From CAZGCA01 sp964524145 (GTDB lineage: Bacteria > Hydrogenedentota > CAZGCA01), in assembly GCA_964524145.1 (NCBI GenBank), contig CAZGCA010000041.1, positions 1-52,001 of the forward strand: 52,001 bases of DNA. The letters run 5' to 3'. A program made the position numbers and the translations under genes. The notes under the pieces were generated by a model. That model was given only the letters and a program-made list of their open reading frames with translations. It made no database searches and was not told the DNA's origin. Below, one piece after another: positions 1 through 8,679 of the stretch (positions are counted from its first letter, which is position 1; every line of letters begins with the position of its first letter).

Positions 1-2
1 CC

Positions 3-1373
3 CTATTCGAGGCCATACTTCTTTATCTTGTATTGCAGGGTGGTCCGCTTGATGCCAAGCTCTTCGGCGGTGCGCGAGCGGTTCCACCGGTTCCGTTCGA
101 GCGCCTCCGCGATCATTCTCTTTTCGATATCCTCGGTAACCTCGGTCAGGCTCCCCCCGTCCTGGACGTCTCCGGTGGCTGGCGAAACCTGCGGGGCAAC
201 CGGTGTGCCCGAAAGGATGTCCGGCGATATGTCGTCCAGTGTGATGAGCGGACCATCCGCGAGAATCACCGAACGTTCGAGACAGTTCTCGAGCTCCCGC
301 ACGTTTCCAGGCCAGGAGTACGCGAGCAACGCATCCATCACGCCCTGGTCGATCTGTTTGGTCTCCTCGCCGGTCTTGCGACATATCTGGTCGACAAAGT
401 ACGCGGCCAGATATTCTATGTCGCCGGTCCTGTCCCGCAGCGGCGGCAGGTGGACAGAGATGACGTTAAGGCGGTAATAGAAATCTTCGCGAAACCTCCC
501 CTCAGCGATGCCCTTCTTGAGATCCTGGTTGGTCGCGGCGACAATTCGAACATCAACCTTCATCGTTTTCGTGCCGCCAACCCGCTCGAACTCGCCCTGC
601 TGCAACACTCTCAAGAGCCGGACCTGGGTTGAGGAGTCCATCTCACCGACCTCGTCGAGAAAGAGCGTGCCGCCATCGGCGATCTCGAACCGACCCTTCT
701 TTTGCTGATGAGCGCCGGTAAACGCACCTTTCTCGTGGCCGAACAGCTCGCTCTCCAACACACCGGGAGCAAGGGCGGCGCAGTTGAGGGCTATGTACGG
801 TCCGAACTTGCGCTCGCTTTTAAGGTGGATGGCTTTGGCCACGAGTTCCTTGCCTGTGCCGGTCTCGCCGACGATGAGGACCGAGCTGTCGGTCGGACCG
901 ACCTTCTCGATAACCCAACGCAGCTTCTGTATCTGCGGACTCCTGCCCACAAGGTCCATCAGCCCATCGCTGACCGACTGCGCTACATCTTCGGAGGTCA
1001 CGGGGCTCTCAGCCGCAAGCGCATCCTCGACCTTGCGCTCGATCTCGTCCAGCTTGAACGGCTTGGTTATGTAGTCGGCAGCGCCCAACCCCATCGCCTC
1101 GACCGCACCCTCAATGGTGCCGTACGCAGTGATGACGATAACAGCCGTGTCCGGGTCAACTTCCTTGGCGGCCCTGAGCACATCAAGCCCGTCCCGTTTG
1201 GGCATCTTCAGATCGGTGATGACAAGCTGATACCGGTTTGACTTCAGGAGAGATATGGCCTTCTCTCCGTCCGCAGCCTGGTCGACCGAGAAACCGAGGG
1301 CGGTAAAGGTCTGGACAAGCACCTTGCGCATATTGGCCTTGTCATCGACAACAAGCAGCTTACCGCTGTCCAT
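3..1373 (-). CDS. Sigma-54-dependent response regulator (NtrC family), last gene of pilus operon
   Basis: 456 residues, the full length of an NtrC-type activator. Visible parts are a receiver domain (about 5-120) with phosphoacceptor D54 and switch K104, an AAA+ domain (about 140-380) with Walker A GETGTGKE at 169-176, the sigma-54 contact loop GAFTGA at 216-221 and Walker B GGTLFLDE at 234-241, and a C-terminal Fis-type helix-turn-helix (about 420-456). It is the second such regulator in the operon, 16 bases behind pilC, and has no kinase of its own nearby. It may therefore take phosphate from the PilS-like kinase upstream or from an orphan kinase. Its target promoter, perhaps a pilin gene, is not visible and may lie beyond the left edge. 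The TAG stop is within the window, so the gene is complete. Confidence 0.95.
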   Translation of the reverse strand: MDSGKLLVVDDKANMRKVLVQTFTALGFSVDQAADGEKAISLLKSNRYQLVITDLKMPKRDGLDVLRAAKEVDPDTAVIVITAYGTIEGAVEAMGLGAADYITKPFKLDEIERKVEDALAAESPVTSEDVAQSVSDGLMDLVGRSPQIQKLRWVIEKVGPTDSSVLIVGETGTGKELVAKAIHLKSERKFGPYIALNCAALAPGVLESELFGHEKGAFTGAHQQKKGRFEIADGGTLFLDEVGEMDSSTQVRLLRVLQQGEFERVGGTKTMKVDVRIVAATNQDLKKGIAEGRFREDFYYRLNVISVHLPPLRDRTGDIEYLAAYFVDQICRKTGEETKQIDQGVMDALLAYSWPGNVRELENCLERSVILADGPLITLDDISPDILSGTPVAPQVSPATGDVQDGGSLTEVTEDIEKRMIAEALERNRWNRSRTAEELGIKRTTLQYKIKKYGLE

Positions 1374-1389
1374 CGCTCACCCGCGCTTA

Positions 1390-2637
1390 TTATCCCGCAC
1401 CAGTAACGGCCGCGCCAAGTCCGAATATCGGCAGAATGAGCGCGATGACCATGCCGCCAACGATAACGCCCAGCAGCACGATGAGCATCGGCTCGATGAG
1501 ACTTGTCAAGCTGGCGACGGTCGAATCGACCTCCTGGTCGTAGAAGTCCGATATCTTGAGCAGGAGCTGTTCGAGAGCGCCCGTCTTCTCGCCGACGGAT
1601 ATCATCCTCGTCACCATCGGCGGAAACTCGCCGGACTTGGCTAGTGGATCGGCGATCGTCTGGCCCGCACGAACGCTTTCCATCGAATCCCGCACCACGC
1701 CCGAAAAGACTGCGTTGCCGGCAGTGTTCGCCACTATCTCGAGCGAGCTGAGTATGGGCACACCGCTTCGCGTCAACGTGCTGAATGTGCGTGTGAACCG
1801 GGATATTGCCACCTTCCTGAACAGCTTGCCGAAGACGGGTATCTGCAGTTTGAGCCGGTCAAACTGGTATCGTCCCGCCGGCGTCCGCGTGTAGAAACGG
1901 ATCGCCACGATTAATGCAACGAAACCTGCAATAACGAACAGGATATAGCGCCTGAGCACGTTGCTGAGCGCCATCAGCGCGAGGGTCGGTGCCGGCAGAT
2001 CGGCCTCAAGCGACATGAAGATCTCCTCGAACTTCGGTACCACCCAAGTCAGCAACGCGGTCGAAAGCAGTATGACAAACGCAAACACCACCGTTGGGTA
2101 GGTCATTGCGGACTTTATTTTCTGCTTGAGTGCTTCGGCGGCCTCCATATAGTCCGCCAACTGCAACAGTATGCCGTCGAGGTTCCCGGACGCCTCGCCT
2201 GCGCGCACCATGGCAACGTAGAGTTCAGTGAAAACACGGCCATGTTTCCTGAGCGCGTCGGAGAAGCTCTCGCCTGCTTCAACATCCTCGGCTATTGTAC
2301 TGAGCACTCTCCTGAAGTTGACGTTCTCGGTCTGTTCGGACAGAATGTCGAGCCCCTGCATCAACGGAAGTCCTGCGTTGACTATGGTGGCAAGCTGTCG
2401 CGTGAAAACGACCATCTCTGACGATTTGACCTTGCGACCTCGGAACGCTCTCCCGGCAGCCGCGGGCGCTCGCGCGGCTGCCGCAGCGCGCCCGGCTCCG
2501 CCCGCCTCTTGAACCGAGGTGGGTATCAGACCACGACCCTGCAGAACCCCGACAAGAGCCTGCTTGTTCTCGGCAACAAGTGTTCCCGAAAGACTGTTCC
2601 CGGTGCGGTCTCGCGCTGTGTAGGAAAATGTTGGCAT
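1390..2637 (-). CDS. pilC: Type IV pilus inner-membrane platform protein PilC
   Basis: 415 residues, the usual PilC/GspF length. The N-terminus has the typical small domain beginning MPTFSYTARD. Two T2SSF repeats follow, each an alpha-helical cytoplasmic bundle (about 75-200 and 280-400) ending in hydrophobic segments, with three clear membrane helices (near 175, 225 and 385). PilC is the membrane platform on which the PilB and PilT motors act to add or remove pilins. A linker rich in alanine, arginine and glycine (about 45-70) sits between the N-terminal part and the first repeat. An AGAAGGAG ribosome site six bases before the ATG fixes the start. It lies between two sigma-54 regulators, a known arrangement around pilB-pilT-pilC. 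Confidence 0.95.
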   Translation of the reverse strand: MPTFSYTARDRTGNSLSGTLVAENKQALVGVLQGRGLIPTSVQEAGGAGRAAAAARAPAAAGRAFRGRKVKSSEMVVFTRQLATIVNAGLPLMQGLDILSEQTENVNFRRVLSTIAEDVEAGESFSDALRKHGRVFTELYVAMVRAGEASGNLDGILLQLADYMEAAEALKQKIKSAMTYPTVVFAFVILLSTALLTWVVPKFEEIFMSLEADLPAPTLALMALSNVLRRYILFVIAGFVALIVAIRFYTRTPAGRYQFDRLKLQIPVFGKLFRKVAISRFTRTFSTLTRSGVPILSSLEIVANTAGNAVFSGVVRDSMESVRAGQTIADPLAKSGEFPPMVTRMISVGEKTGALEQLLLKISDFYDQEVDSTVASLTSLIEPMLIVLLGVIVGGMVIALILPIFGLGAAVTGAG

Positions 2638-2696
2638 CTCAGCTCCTTCTCTCTGGCCGGCAAACGTTTACGTACCACGGAAACCGGACAGATGCC

Positions 2697-4112
2697 TCAT
2701 GCTTCAATCTCTTCTTCACTCTCATCGCTCGGATCGGACAGCCGGTGCTTTTTCAATCTGTACCGCAGCGATCGCGAGGTGAGGTTCAGCAACTCCGCCG
2801 CTTTCTTTTGAGAGTTGTTCGTTTTGGCAAGCGCCTGCAGTATAAGTACCCTCTCGATCTCATCGGTCTTCTTCTCGAGATCCAAACCTTCGGACGGCAA
2901 CACGAACTCGCCCGCATCGGGCGCGGCAAGGTAGTTGCGAACCTTGGCGGGCAAATCGTCGGGCGTTATCGTGTCTCCCGAACAGAGCGCGACCGCCCGC
3001 TCGACAACGTTCTCGAGCTCCCGTACATTGCCGGGCCAGTTAAACTTCTCGAGCGATGACATCGCTTCGGACGATACTCTGCTGACACCCGTGCCGAGCT
3101 CGCGGGCATGCTGCTTCACGAAGTGCTTGACGAGAAGCGGTATGTCTTCTGTTCTCCCGCGGAGCGGAGGCGCGACAATGGGTATGACGTTGAGCCTGTA
3201 GTATAAGTCCTCACGAAATGACCCGTCGGCTACCATCTGTTCGAGATCCTTGTTCGTCGCGCTCACCAGCCGAACGTCAACGCTCATCACCTTGGTGCTG
3301 CCCACGGGCTTGATCTTCTTCTCGTCCAGCGCCCGCAGCAGCTTCGCCTGTAGCGCAAACGGCATATCGCCTATCTCGTCCAGGAAGAGCGTGCCACCGC
3401 TCGCCACGGCAAACATCCCCTTCTTGTCCTCGACCGCGCCGGTAAACGAGCCGCGTTTGTGCCCGAACAACTCGCTCTCGAGCAGGTTCTCAGGTATCCC
3501 CGCGCAGTTTATCGCAACGAAGGGCTTCTCGCGTCGCGGGCTCAGGTCGTGAATGGCCCGCGCTACAAGTTCCTTGCCCGTTCCACTCTCGCCATGTATC
3601 AACACCGTGCTCGACAACGGGGCAACCTTCCTGATCAGCTCTTGAGCCTCGACCATCGCGCTGCTTTGGCCGATCAGGTTTGTTATCTTCCCGATCCTGG
3701 CCTGCTCGTCCAGCAGCACGCGGTGCTCTTCCTTCAGGCGCTTCTGTTCGAGCGCCTTGCTCACTACCACACGCATCTCCTCGTTCTTGAACGGTTTCAC
3801 GAGGTAATGGTATGCGCCCTTGCGTATCGCCTCTATCGCAGTGTCTATCGAGCCATATGCAGTTATCATTACCGCAGGAACGTCCGGTTTGGCCTTCTGA
3901 ACATCCGAGAGAATCTTCATGCCGGCGTTCCGGTCTGTTCCTATGCGCAGATCGGTTATGACGATATCGAAGTTGTCCTCCTCAATGAACCTGCGTGCCG
4001 CTGCAACGTCCGACGCAACGAGCGTCTCATACCCGTCGTTCTTAAACATTATGCTCAACAGCTCGCACATGCTCTTTTCGTCGTCAATCACGAGAACGCG
4101 GGGATTGTCCAC
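2697..4112 (-). CDS. pilR: PilR-like sigma-54 response regulator
   Basis: 471 residues. Receiver domain with D54 and K106, AAA+ domain with Walker A GESGTGKE (174-181), Walker B GGTLFLDE (239-246) and a GSFTGA loop (221-226), where serine replaces the second residue of the commoner GAFTGA. A Fis-type helix-turn-helix lies near 425-460, followed by a short acidic tail (DESEEEIEA). It starts 11 bases behind the sensor kinase gene, so the two form a classical PilS-PilR pair. The expected role is phosphorylation-dependent activation of sigma-54 promoters for pilin or surface-motility genes. The name rests on gene order and domain layout; the target is not seen. Confidence 0.9.
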   Translation of the reverse strand: MDNPRVLVIDDEKSMCELLSIMFKNDGYETLVASDVAAARRFIEEDNFDIVITDLRIGTDRNAGMKILSDVQKAKPDVPAVMITAYGSIDTAIEAIRKGAYHYLVKPFKNEEMRVVVSKALEQKRLKEEHRVLLDEQARIGKITNLIGQSSAMVEAQELIRKVAPLSSTVLIHGESGTGKELVARAIHDLSPRREKPFVAINCAGIPENLLESELFGHKRGSFTGAVEDKKGMFAVASGGTLFLDEIGDMPFALQAKLLRALDEKKIKPVGSTKVMSVDVRLVSATNKDLEQMVADGSFREDLYYRLNVIPIVAPPLRGRTEDIPLLVKHFVKQHARELGTGVSRVSSEAMSSLEKFNWPGNVRELENVVERAVALCSGDTITPDDLPAKVRNYLAAPDAGEFVLPSEGLDLEKKTDEIERVLILQALAKTNNSQKKAAELLNLTSRSLRYRLKKHRLSDPSDESEEEIEA

Positions 4113-4123
4113 CGGACGCCTTC

Positions 4124-5830
4124 CTATCCGTGCGCGTGCGCCGCCACGACACGCGCCTCGTCCCGTTGTGGAATGGGCAGCGTGACAACCACCACCGTTC
4201 CGACACCTTGCTGGCTCTCGATCTTCACGTTGCCACCGTGCGCTGTAATTATCTTATGCACAACGGCAAGACCCATGCCGACACCATCAGCCTTGCTCGA
4301 GTAGAACGGTTCGAACACCGTATCGAGGTTCTCGGGAGCTATCCCCTCGCCTTGATCGACGAAAGAAATGCTCACAAACTTCTGCTCCGAATCAAAAGCG
4401 TCCTCGATAACCAGCTTGCCGCCTCCGGGCATTGCCTCAACCGCGTTCTTTCCAATATTGAGCATGGTCTGTTTTATCTGGGACCTGTCGGCCTCGATCT
4501 CGCAAGGAGGTGCACCCGAGACAGATTCGATAGCGACGGTGTCCGGCGTCTTGGGGTCCCGCTCCAGCAACTCGACCACCTCGGCCAGTAGCTCGTTCAC
4601 CTCGAACCGTTCCTTGCGATTCGGATGGTACCCTGCAAAATCGAGGAACCCGCTCACTATCTCGTTGAGTTGGTCGGCCTCGCGAGTAGCTATCGATACG
4701 AGCGCACCCGCCACATCCTGGTTGCCAAGGTTGCTCTCCAACTCCTGAACCGAGCCGCGTATGGCTGCCAGGGGATTCCTGATCTCGTGAGCGAGACCCG
4801 CAGCGAGCTCTCCAACCGCCGCCAGCCGATCCTGTTGTCGCAGTTCGTGCCTTATCCTGACAAGGTCGCCGATGTCTGCAAAGCTGCCCACGACGCCCGT
4901 GATATGTCCGGCGCGATCCGTTATCAGGCTCGTGCTGAGCCCAACCGGAATCTTCTTTCCGTCCTTCCTCGTCACCTCAAACTCGTGGCTGGTAAACTCC
5001 TTCCCGCCGGTCAACGCGAGCTCGAGCGGATTCTCACTATCGCCGACAACGTTGAACACCTCAGCGCATGGCCGCCCCACGGCCTCCTCGGCATCATATC
5101 CGAGTATCCCCAGGCCCGCAACATTGAGCGTGGTAACCTTTCCATCCTCTCCAACTATCAGAAACCCGCTGTTCAAGTGGTTGAGCAGCCCTCTCTGAAA
5201 CGCGAGCAGCCTGCGCACCCGCCACGACCAGTACCCGCTGATGAAACCGGTCAGATAGAACGCGAACACCTGGACAACGAACCGGTATGCCGTAACGCTG
5301 TCGAATCCCAATCGTGCGGCGGCTCCTGACATGCCGAGACCCGCAGCTCCGGAAACACCGTAGTAGCTCAGCACCGCGTTGACAAACAATGCCGCCGACG
5401 CGAGCGTCGCGGCAATAATGCTGTCGAACTGTGAGAGGAGGATTCCCGCCTCGAGCACTACGATGATATAGAGGAAACTGAGCAGGCTGTATATCCCGCC
5501 GGTGAAGTTAACGATCGCCGCAACCAGAACCAGATCGAGCAGGAGTTGGTATCTAATGAACCGCGGTGAGAACTCGACGTCATGCCTCAGAGTGAGGATC
5601 ACCGTGTTCACCACGGTGAAAAGACCGGCGATCGCAAACGCGACGTAGAGAGCGTCTCGGTACGGCTGCGACGCCACCCCGGTACCCCTCTGAAGCAGAA
5701 TGCAGAGGCAGAACACCCCCGCGGCTATCAGAAGCCGCACCACGAGAGCCTGGCGCATCCTCCTGTCACCAGCGCCGGCCGTCGCCGTTTGAGCGTTCCC
5801 TTCCGGCATCTTTGTCAACCTCCGATGCAC
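4124..5830 (-). CDS. pilS: PilS-like membrane sensor histidine kinase with PAS domain
   Basis: 568 residues. The N-terminal part (about 27-205) holds about six hydrophobic helices, as in PilS. A PAS domain (about 212-325) follows, then a HisKA dimerisation helix with the phosphorylated histidine H348 in LAHEIRNP, and a HATPase domain with N box around N462 (NIGKNAVEAM), G1 box DQGEGIAP (492-499) and G2 box GMGLAVV (518-524). In PilS of Pseudomonas the membrane region senses pilin in the membrane; here the PAS domain could add a second input. The gene lies directly between pilT and the regulator, with 11-base gaps on both sides, which implies tight co-expression. Confidence 0.92.
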   Translation of the reverse strand: MHRRLTKMPEGNAQTATAGAGDRRMRQALVVRLLIAAGVFCLCILLQRGTGVASQPYRDALYVAFAIAGLFTVVNTVILTLRHDVEFSPRFIRYQLLLDLVLVAAIVNFTGGIYSLLSFLYIIVVLEAGILLSQFDSIIAATLASAALFVNAVLSYYGVSGAAGLGMSGAAARLGFDSVTAYRFVVQVFAFYLTGFISGYWSWRVRRLLAFQRGLLNHLNSGFLIVGEDGKVTTLNVAGLGILGYDAEEAVGRPCAEVFNVVGDSENPLELALTGGKEFTSHEFEVTRKDGKKIPVGLSTSLITDRAGHITGVVGSFADIGDLVRIRHELRQQDRLAAVGELAAGLAHEIRNPLAAIRGSVQELESNLGNQDVAGALVSIATREADQLNEIVSGFLDFAGYHPNRKERFEVNELLAEVVELLERDPKTPDTVAIESVSGAPPCEIEADRSQIKQTMLNIGKNAVEAMPGGGKLVIEDAFDSEQKFVSISFVDQGEGIAPENLDTVFEPFYSSKADGVGMGLAVVHKIITAHGGNVKIESQQGVGTVVVVTLPIPQRDEARVVAAHAHG

Positions 5831-5841
5831 GCTGTTCTGGA

Positions 5842-6912
5842 CTACGAACCGCCGCTTTCCATCAGACGCGTGAGATCGTCAGGCATGCTGCTGCGTTGCA
5901 TCGCCTGCTCGTAACTGATCTTGCGGTCATAGTAAAGCTTGTAGAGCGACTGGTTCATCGTCTGCATGCCCTGACCGCCGCCTATGCTTATCATCGAGTA
6001 TATCTGATGTATCTTCTCCTCGCGGATGAGCGACCGGATCGCCGGCGTCGGCATCATGATCTCCAATCCGAGCACACGCCCCTCTCCGGTCGGCCTCGGT
6101 ATGAGCTGCTGGACGACCACGCCCTCGAGCACGAACGAAAGCTGTGTCCGAACCTGTTCCTGCTGCCCCGAAGGGAAGACGTCTATTATGCGGTTGATGG
6201 TCTGTGTCGCGTCGTTCGTGTGCAACGTGGCGAACACCAGGTGCCCTGTTTCCGCTACGGTGATCGCCGCGCTCATCGTCTCCAGGTCGCGCATCTCTCC
6301 TATGAGTACCACGTCGGGATCCTGGCGCAGAACGTACTTTAGCGCCGCGGCAAAACTTTTCGTATCCGCCCGCACTTCCCGCTGGTTGACAACGCTCTGC
6401 TCGTGTTTGTGCAGAAACTCTATCGGGTCCTCGACGGTGATGATGTGGCAGTTGCGTTCCTTGTTGATTCTGTCGATGATGGCGGCGAGCGTGGTCGATT
6501 TGCCGCTGCCCGTCGCTCCGCACACCAGGACGAGCCCGTGCGGCCGGATCGCAAAATCGGCCACGACCTGCGGCAGCCCCAGCTCCTCAAACGTCCGTAT
6601 GCCAAACGGTATTGCGCGAAACGCAGCGACCACCGAACCCCTGTCGCGGTACACGTTGACACGGAACCGGCTGAGCCCTTCCAGTCCAAAGGACATGTCG
6701 AGTTCGTGTTCGGACTCGAAATCCTTGACCTGCTCCTCATTGAGCACCGTATAGATGAGTTCCCTGGTATGCTCGGGAGTGAGCGGGTCGTGGCCGTCCA
6801 GGGCCTCAAGCTTTCCGCTGACCCGCACCATCGGCGGAAGGCCTACCGCAATGTGCAAGTCGCTCGCTTCCTGTTCCAGCATCTTTACCAGAAGCTCTTT
6901 AATGGATGCCAT
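5842..6912 (-). CDS. pilT: Type IV pilus retraction ATPase PilT
   Basis: 356 residues, the standard PilT length. Walker A GATGSGKST (132-140), Asp box around ITVEDPIEF (158-166), Walker B VVLIGEMRDLET (201-212) and His box HLVFATLHTNDA (224-235) are all intact. The C-terminal AIRSLIRE stretch matches the PilT signature AIRNLIRE, which separates retraction from extension ATPases. It powers pilus depolymerisation at the inner membrane together with PilC. A GGGAGG ribosome site precedes the ATG. It sits 24 bases behind pilB. Confidence 0.97.
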   Translation of the reverse strand: MASIKELLVKMLEQEASDLHIAVGLPPMVRVSGKLEALDGHDPLTPEHTRELIYTVLNEEQVKDFESEHELDMSFGLEGLSRFRVNVYRDRGSVVAAFRAIPFGIRTFEELGLPQVVADFAIRPHGLVLVCGATGSGKSTTLAAIIDRINKERNCHIITVEDPIEFLHKHEQSVVNQREVRADTKSFAAALKYVLRQDPDVVLIGEMRDLETMSAAITVAETGHLVFATLHTNDATQTINRIIDVFPSGQQEQVRTQLSFVLEGVVVQQLIPRPTGEGRVLGLEIMMPTPAIRSLIREEKIHQIYSMISIGGGQGMQTMNQSLYKLYYDRKISYEQAMQRSSMPDDLTRLMESGGS

Positions 6913-6936
6913 TGTGCTGTACCTCCCAGATGCTGC

Positions 6937-8661
6937 TCAGTCGGCAGCCGTTATCCGCAGTACCTCCTCGAGAGTTGTCAGTCCCTTGACAGCCTTCTCG
7001 AGCGCGTTCTGGCGCAGCGTACGCATCCCCAGCTCGGTTGCTTTCTGCTTGAGCGTGGTCGCGGGCGCTCGCTCCATTATCAGGTCCTCGATCTCCTCAG
7101 AGTTCGGCATGACCTCTATCACCGCAAGACGCCCCTTGTAGCCCGAGTCTTTACATCTCTTGCAGCCGCGGCCACGATAAAACGTTGCCGTACCACCCGA
7201 CGGTTTGTACTGTACTCTCTTGAGGACATCTTTGGGTACTTCTACTTCCTCCTTGCAGTTGTTGCATATCCGTCTCATCAGCCGTTGGGCGGCGGTCAGC
7301 TTGAGCGACGACGCAATTAGGAACGGCTCCATCCCCATATCCGTCAGCCGTGTCACCACGCTCGGTGCGTCGTTCGCGTGCAACGTGCTCAGCACAAGAT
7401 GACCGGTCAGCGCAGCCTTGATTGCTATGTCGGCGGTCTCCTCGTCGCGCATCTCTCCGACCATCACGATGTCGGGGTCCTGACGCAATATGGACCTGAG
7501 CGCGCTGGCAAACGTGAGCCCGATCTCAGCATGAACATGTACCTGATTGACCCCGAACAGCTCGTACTCGACCGGGTCTTCGACCGTGACGATGTTGACG
7601 TCCGCGTTATTCAGATAGTGCAGAGCGCTGTACAGCGTAGTGGTTTTGCCGCTGCCCGTCGGACCCGTAACAAGGATTATCCCGTAGGGCGACTGGATGC
7701 TGCTCATGAAATCGCGATACGGCTGCTCCTCGAACCCGAGCTGCTCGAGATCCAACGACAACGCCCCTTTGTCCAGAATACGCATGACCATCTTCTCGCC
7801 GTGGTACGTCGGAAGGGTCGAGACGCGGAAATCTATTTCGCGACCCTTGTACTTTATGCGGAACCGCGCGTCCTGCGGCACCCTGTGTTCGGCTATGTCC
7901 ATATCACACATTATCTTGAACCGTGACGTGAGCGCGGCTTGGACGTTTTTTGGCGGGCTCTTTTCCTCCTCGAGCTTGCCGTCGATCCGGTAGCGTACGC
8001 GGAGCCGTTTCTCGAACGGCTCGATATGCACGTCCGAAGCGCCACTTTCTATCGCATTGGTCAATATCAAGTTGGCCAACCGGACTATCGGAGCCTCCTC
8101 GGCCTCAACCTGTACCGAGGCAAGGTCTACGTCCTCCTGCTCAACGACCATCTCGAGTTCATCTTCCCCGCCCGACTGCTGCATCAAGTCGTCGAATATC
8201 TCCTCCTCGGCCATTGCGCCGTCACGTTGGCCGTAGTACTTGTCGATAGAATCGCGTATCTCCGACCCCATGGACACCACAACCTCTATCTCGTGGCCGG
8301 TGAGCATTCTGAGGTCATCGAGCGCCATGATGTTCAGCGGGTCGGACATGGCGATGGTAAGCGTGTTGCCTGCCACCGATACAGGAATGAGCTGGTACTG
8401 GCGAGCCAGTGCCTCGGGAATCTGTCCGATAACATCCGGCGGTATACGGTAGCTGTCCACGCGAAGATGCGGCACCTGCAACTGTTCGCTCAGCGTGACG
8501 ACGATATCCTCTTCGCTCACGTATCCGAGCTCGACAAACACGTATGGCAACGGCTTGCCGGTTCGTCGCTGATGCGTCCTGGCCTCAGCCAACTGGTCAG
8601 AGTCTACGAGTTCCTGTTCCAGCAGTATGTCGCCAAGACGCTTTTGCGCTGTTTTCGCCAT
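6937..8661 (-). CDS. pilB: Type IV pilus extension ATPase PilB
   Basis: 574 residues, typical of PilB/GspE. The N-terminal MshEN domain (about 8-150; opening RLGDILLEQELV) is the kind that binds cyclic-di-GMP in MshE and PilB. The ATPase half has Walker A GPTGSGKTTT, Walker B VMVGEMRDEETA, a His box HLVLSTLHANDA and the paired CxxC motifs (CNNC and CKRC) that bind zinc in this family. It drives pilus assembly. It directly follows the unusual MshEN-DnaA-like gene (18 bases), so two proteins of this operon carry the same type of N-terminal domain. Confidence 0.96.
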   Translation of the reverse strand: MAKTAQKRLGDILLEQELVDSDQLAEARTHQRRTGKPLPYVFVELGYVSEEDIVVTLSEQLQVPHLRVDSYRIPPDVIGQIPEALARQYQLIPVSVAGNTLTIAMSDPLNIMALDDLRMLTGHEIEVVVSMGSEIRDSIDKYYGQRDGAMAEEEIFDDLMQQSGGEDELEMVVEQEDVDLASVQVEAEEAPIVRLANLILTNAIESGASDVHIEPFEKRLRVRYRIDGKLEEEKSPPKNVQAALTSRFKIMCDMDIAEHRVPQDARFRIKYKGREIDFRVSTLPTYHGEKMVMRILDKGALSLDLEQLGFEEQPYRDFMSSIQSPYGIILVTGPTGSGKTTTLYSALHYLNNADVNIVTVEDPVEYELFGVNQVHVHAEIGLTFASALRSILRQDPDIVMVGEMRDEETADIAIKAALTGHLVLSTLHANDAPSVVTRLTDMGMEPFLIASSLKLTAAQRLMRRICNNCKEEVEVPKDVLKRVQYKPSGGTATFYRGRGCKRCKDSGYKGRLAVIEVMPNSEEIEDLIMERAPATTLKQKATELGMRTLRQNALEKAVKGLTTLEEVLRITAAD

Positions 8662-8679
8662 CTTCTACACGCTCCCTGT

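Noticed and set aside
2660..2677. Sigma-54-like -24/-12 pattern before pilC on the minus strand
   Set aside because: TGGTAC and TTTGC are present, but the spacing is three bases too long, so it cannot be a working sigma-54 promoter.
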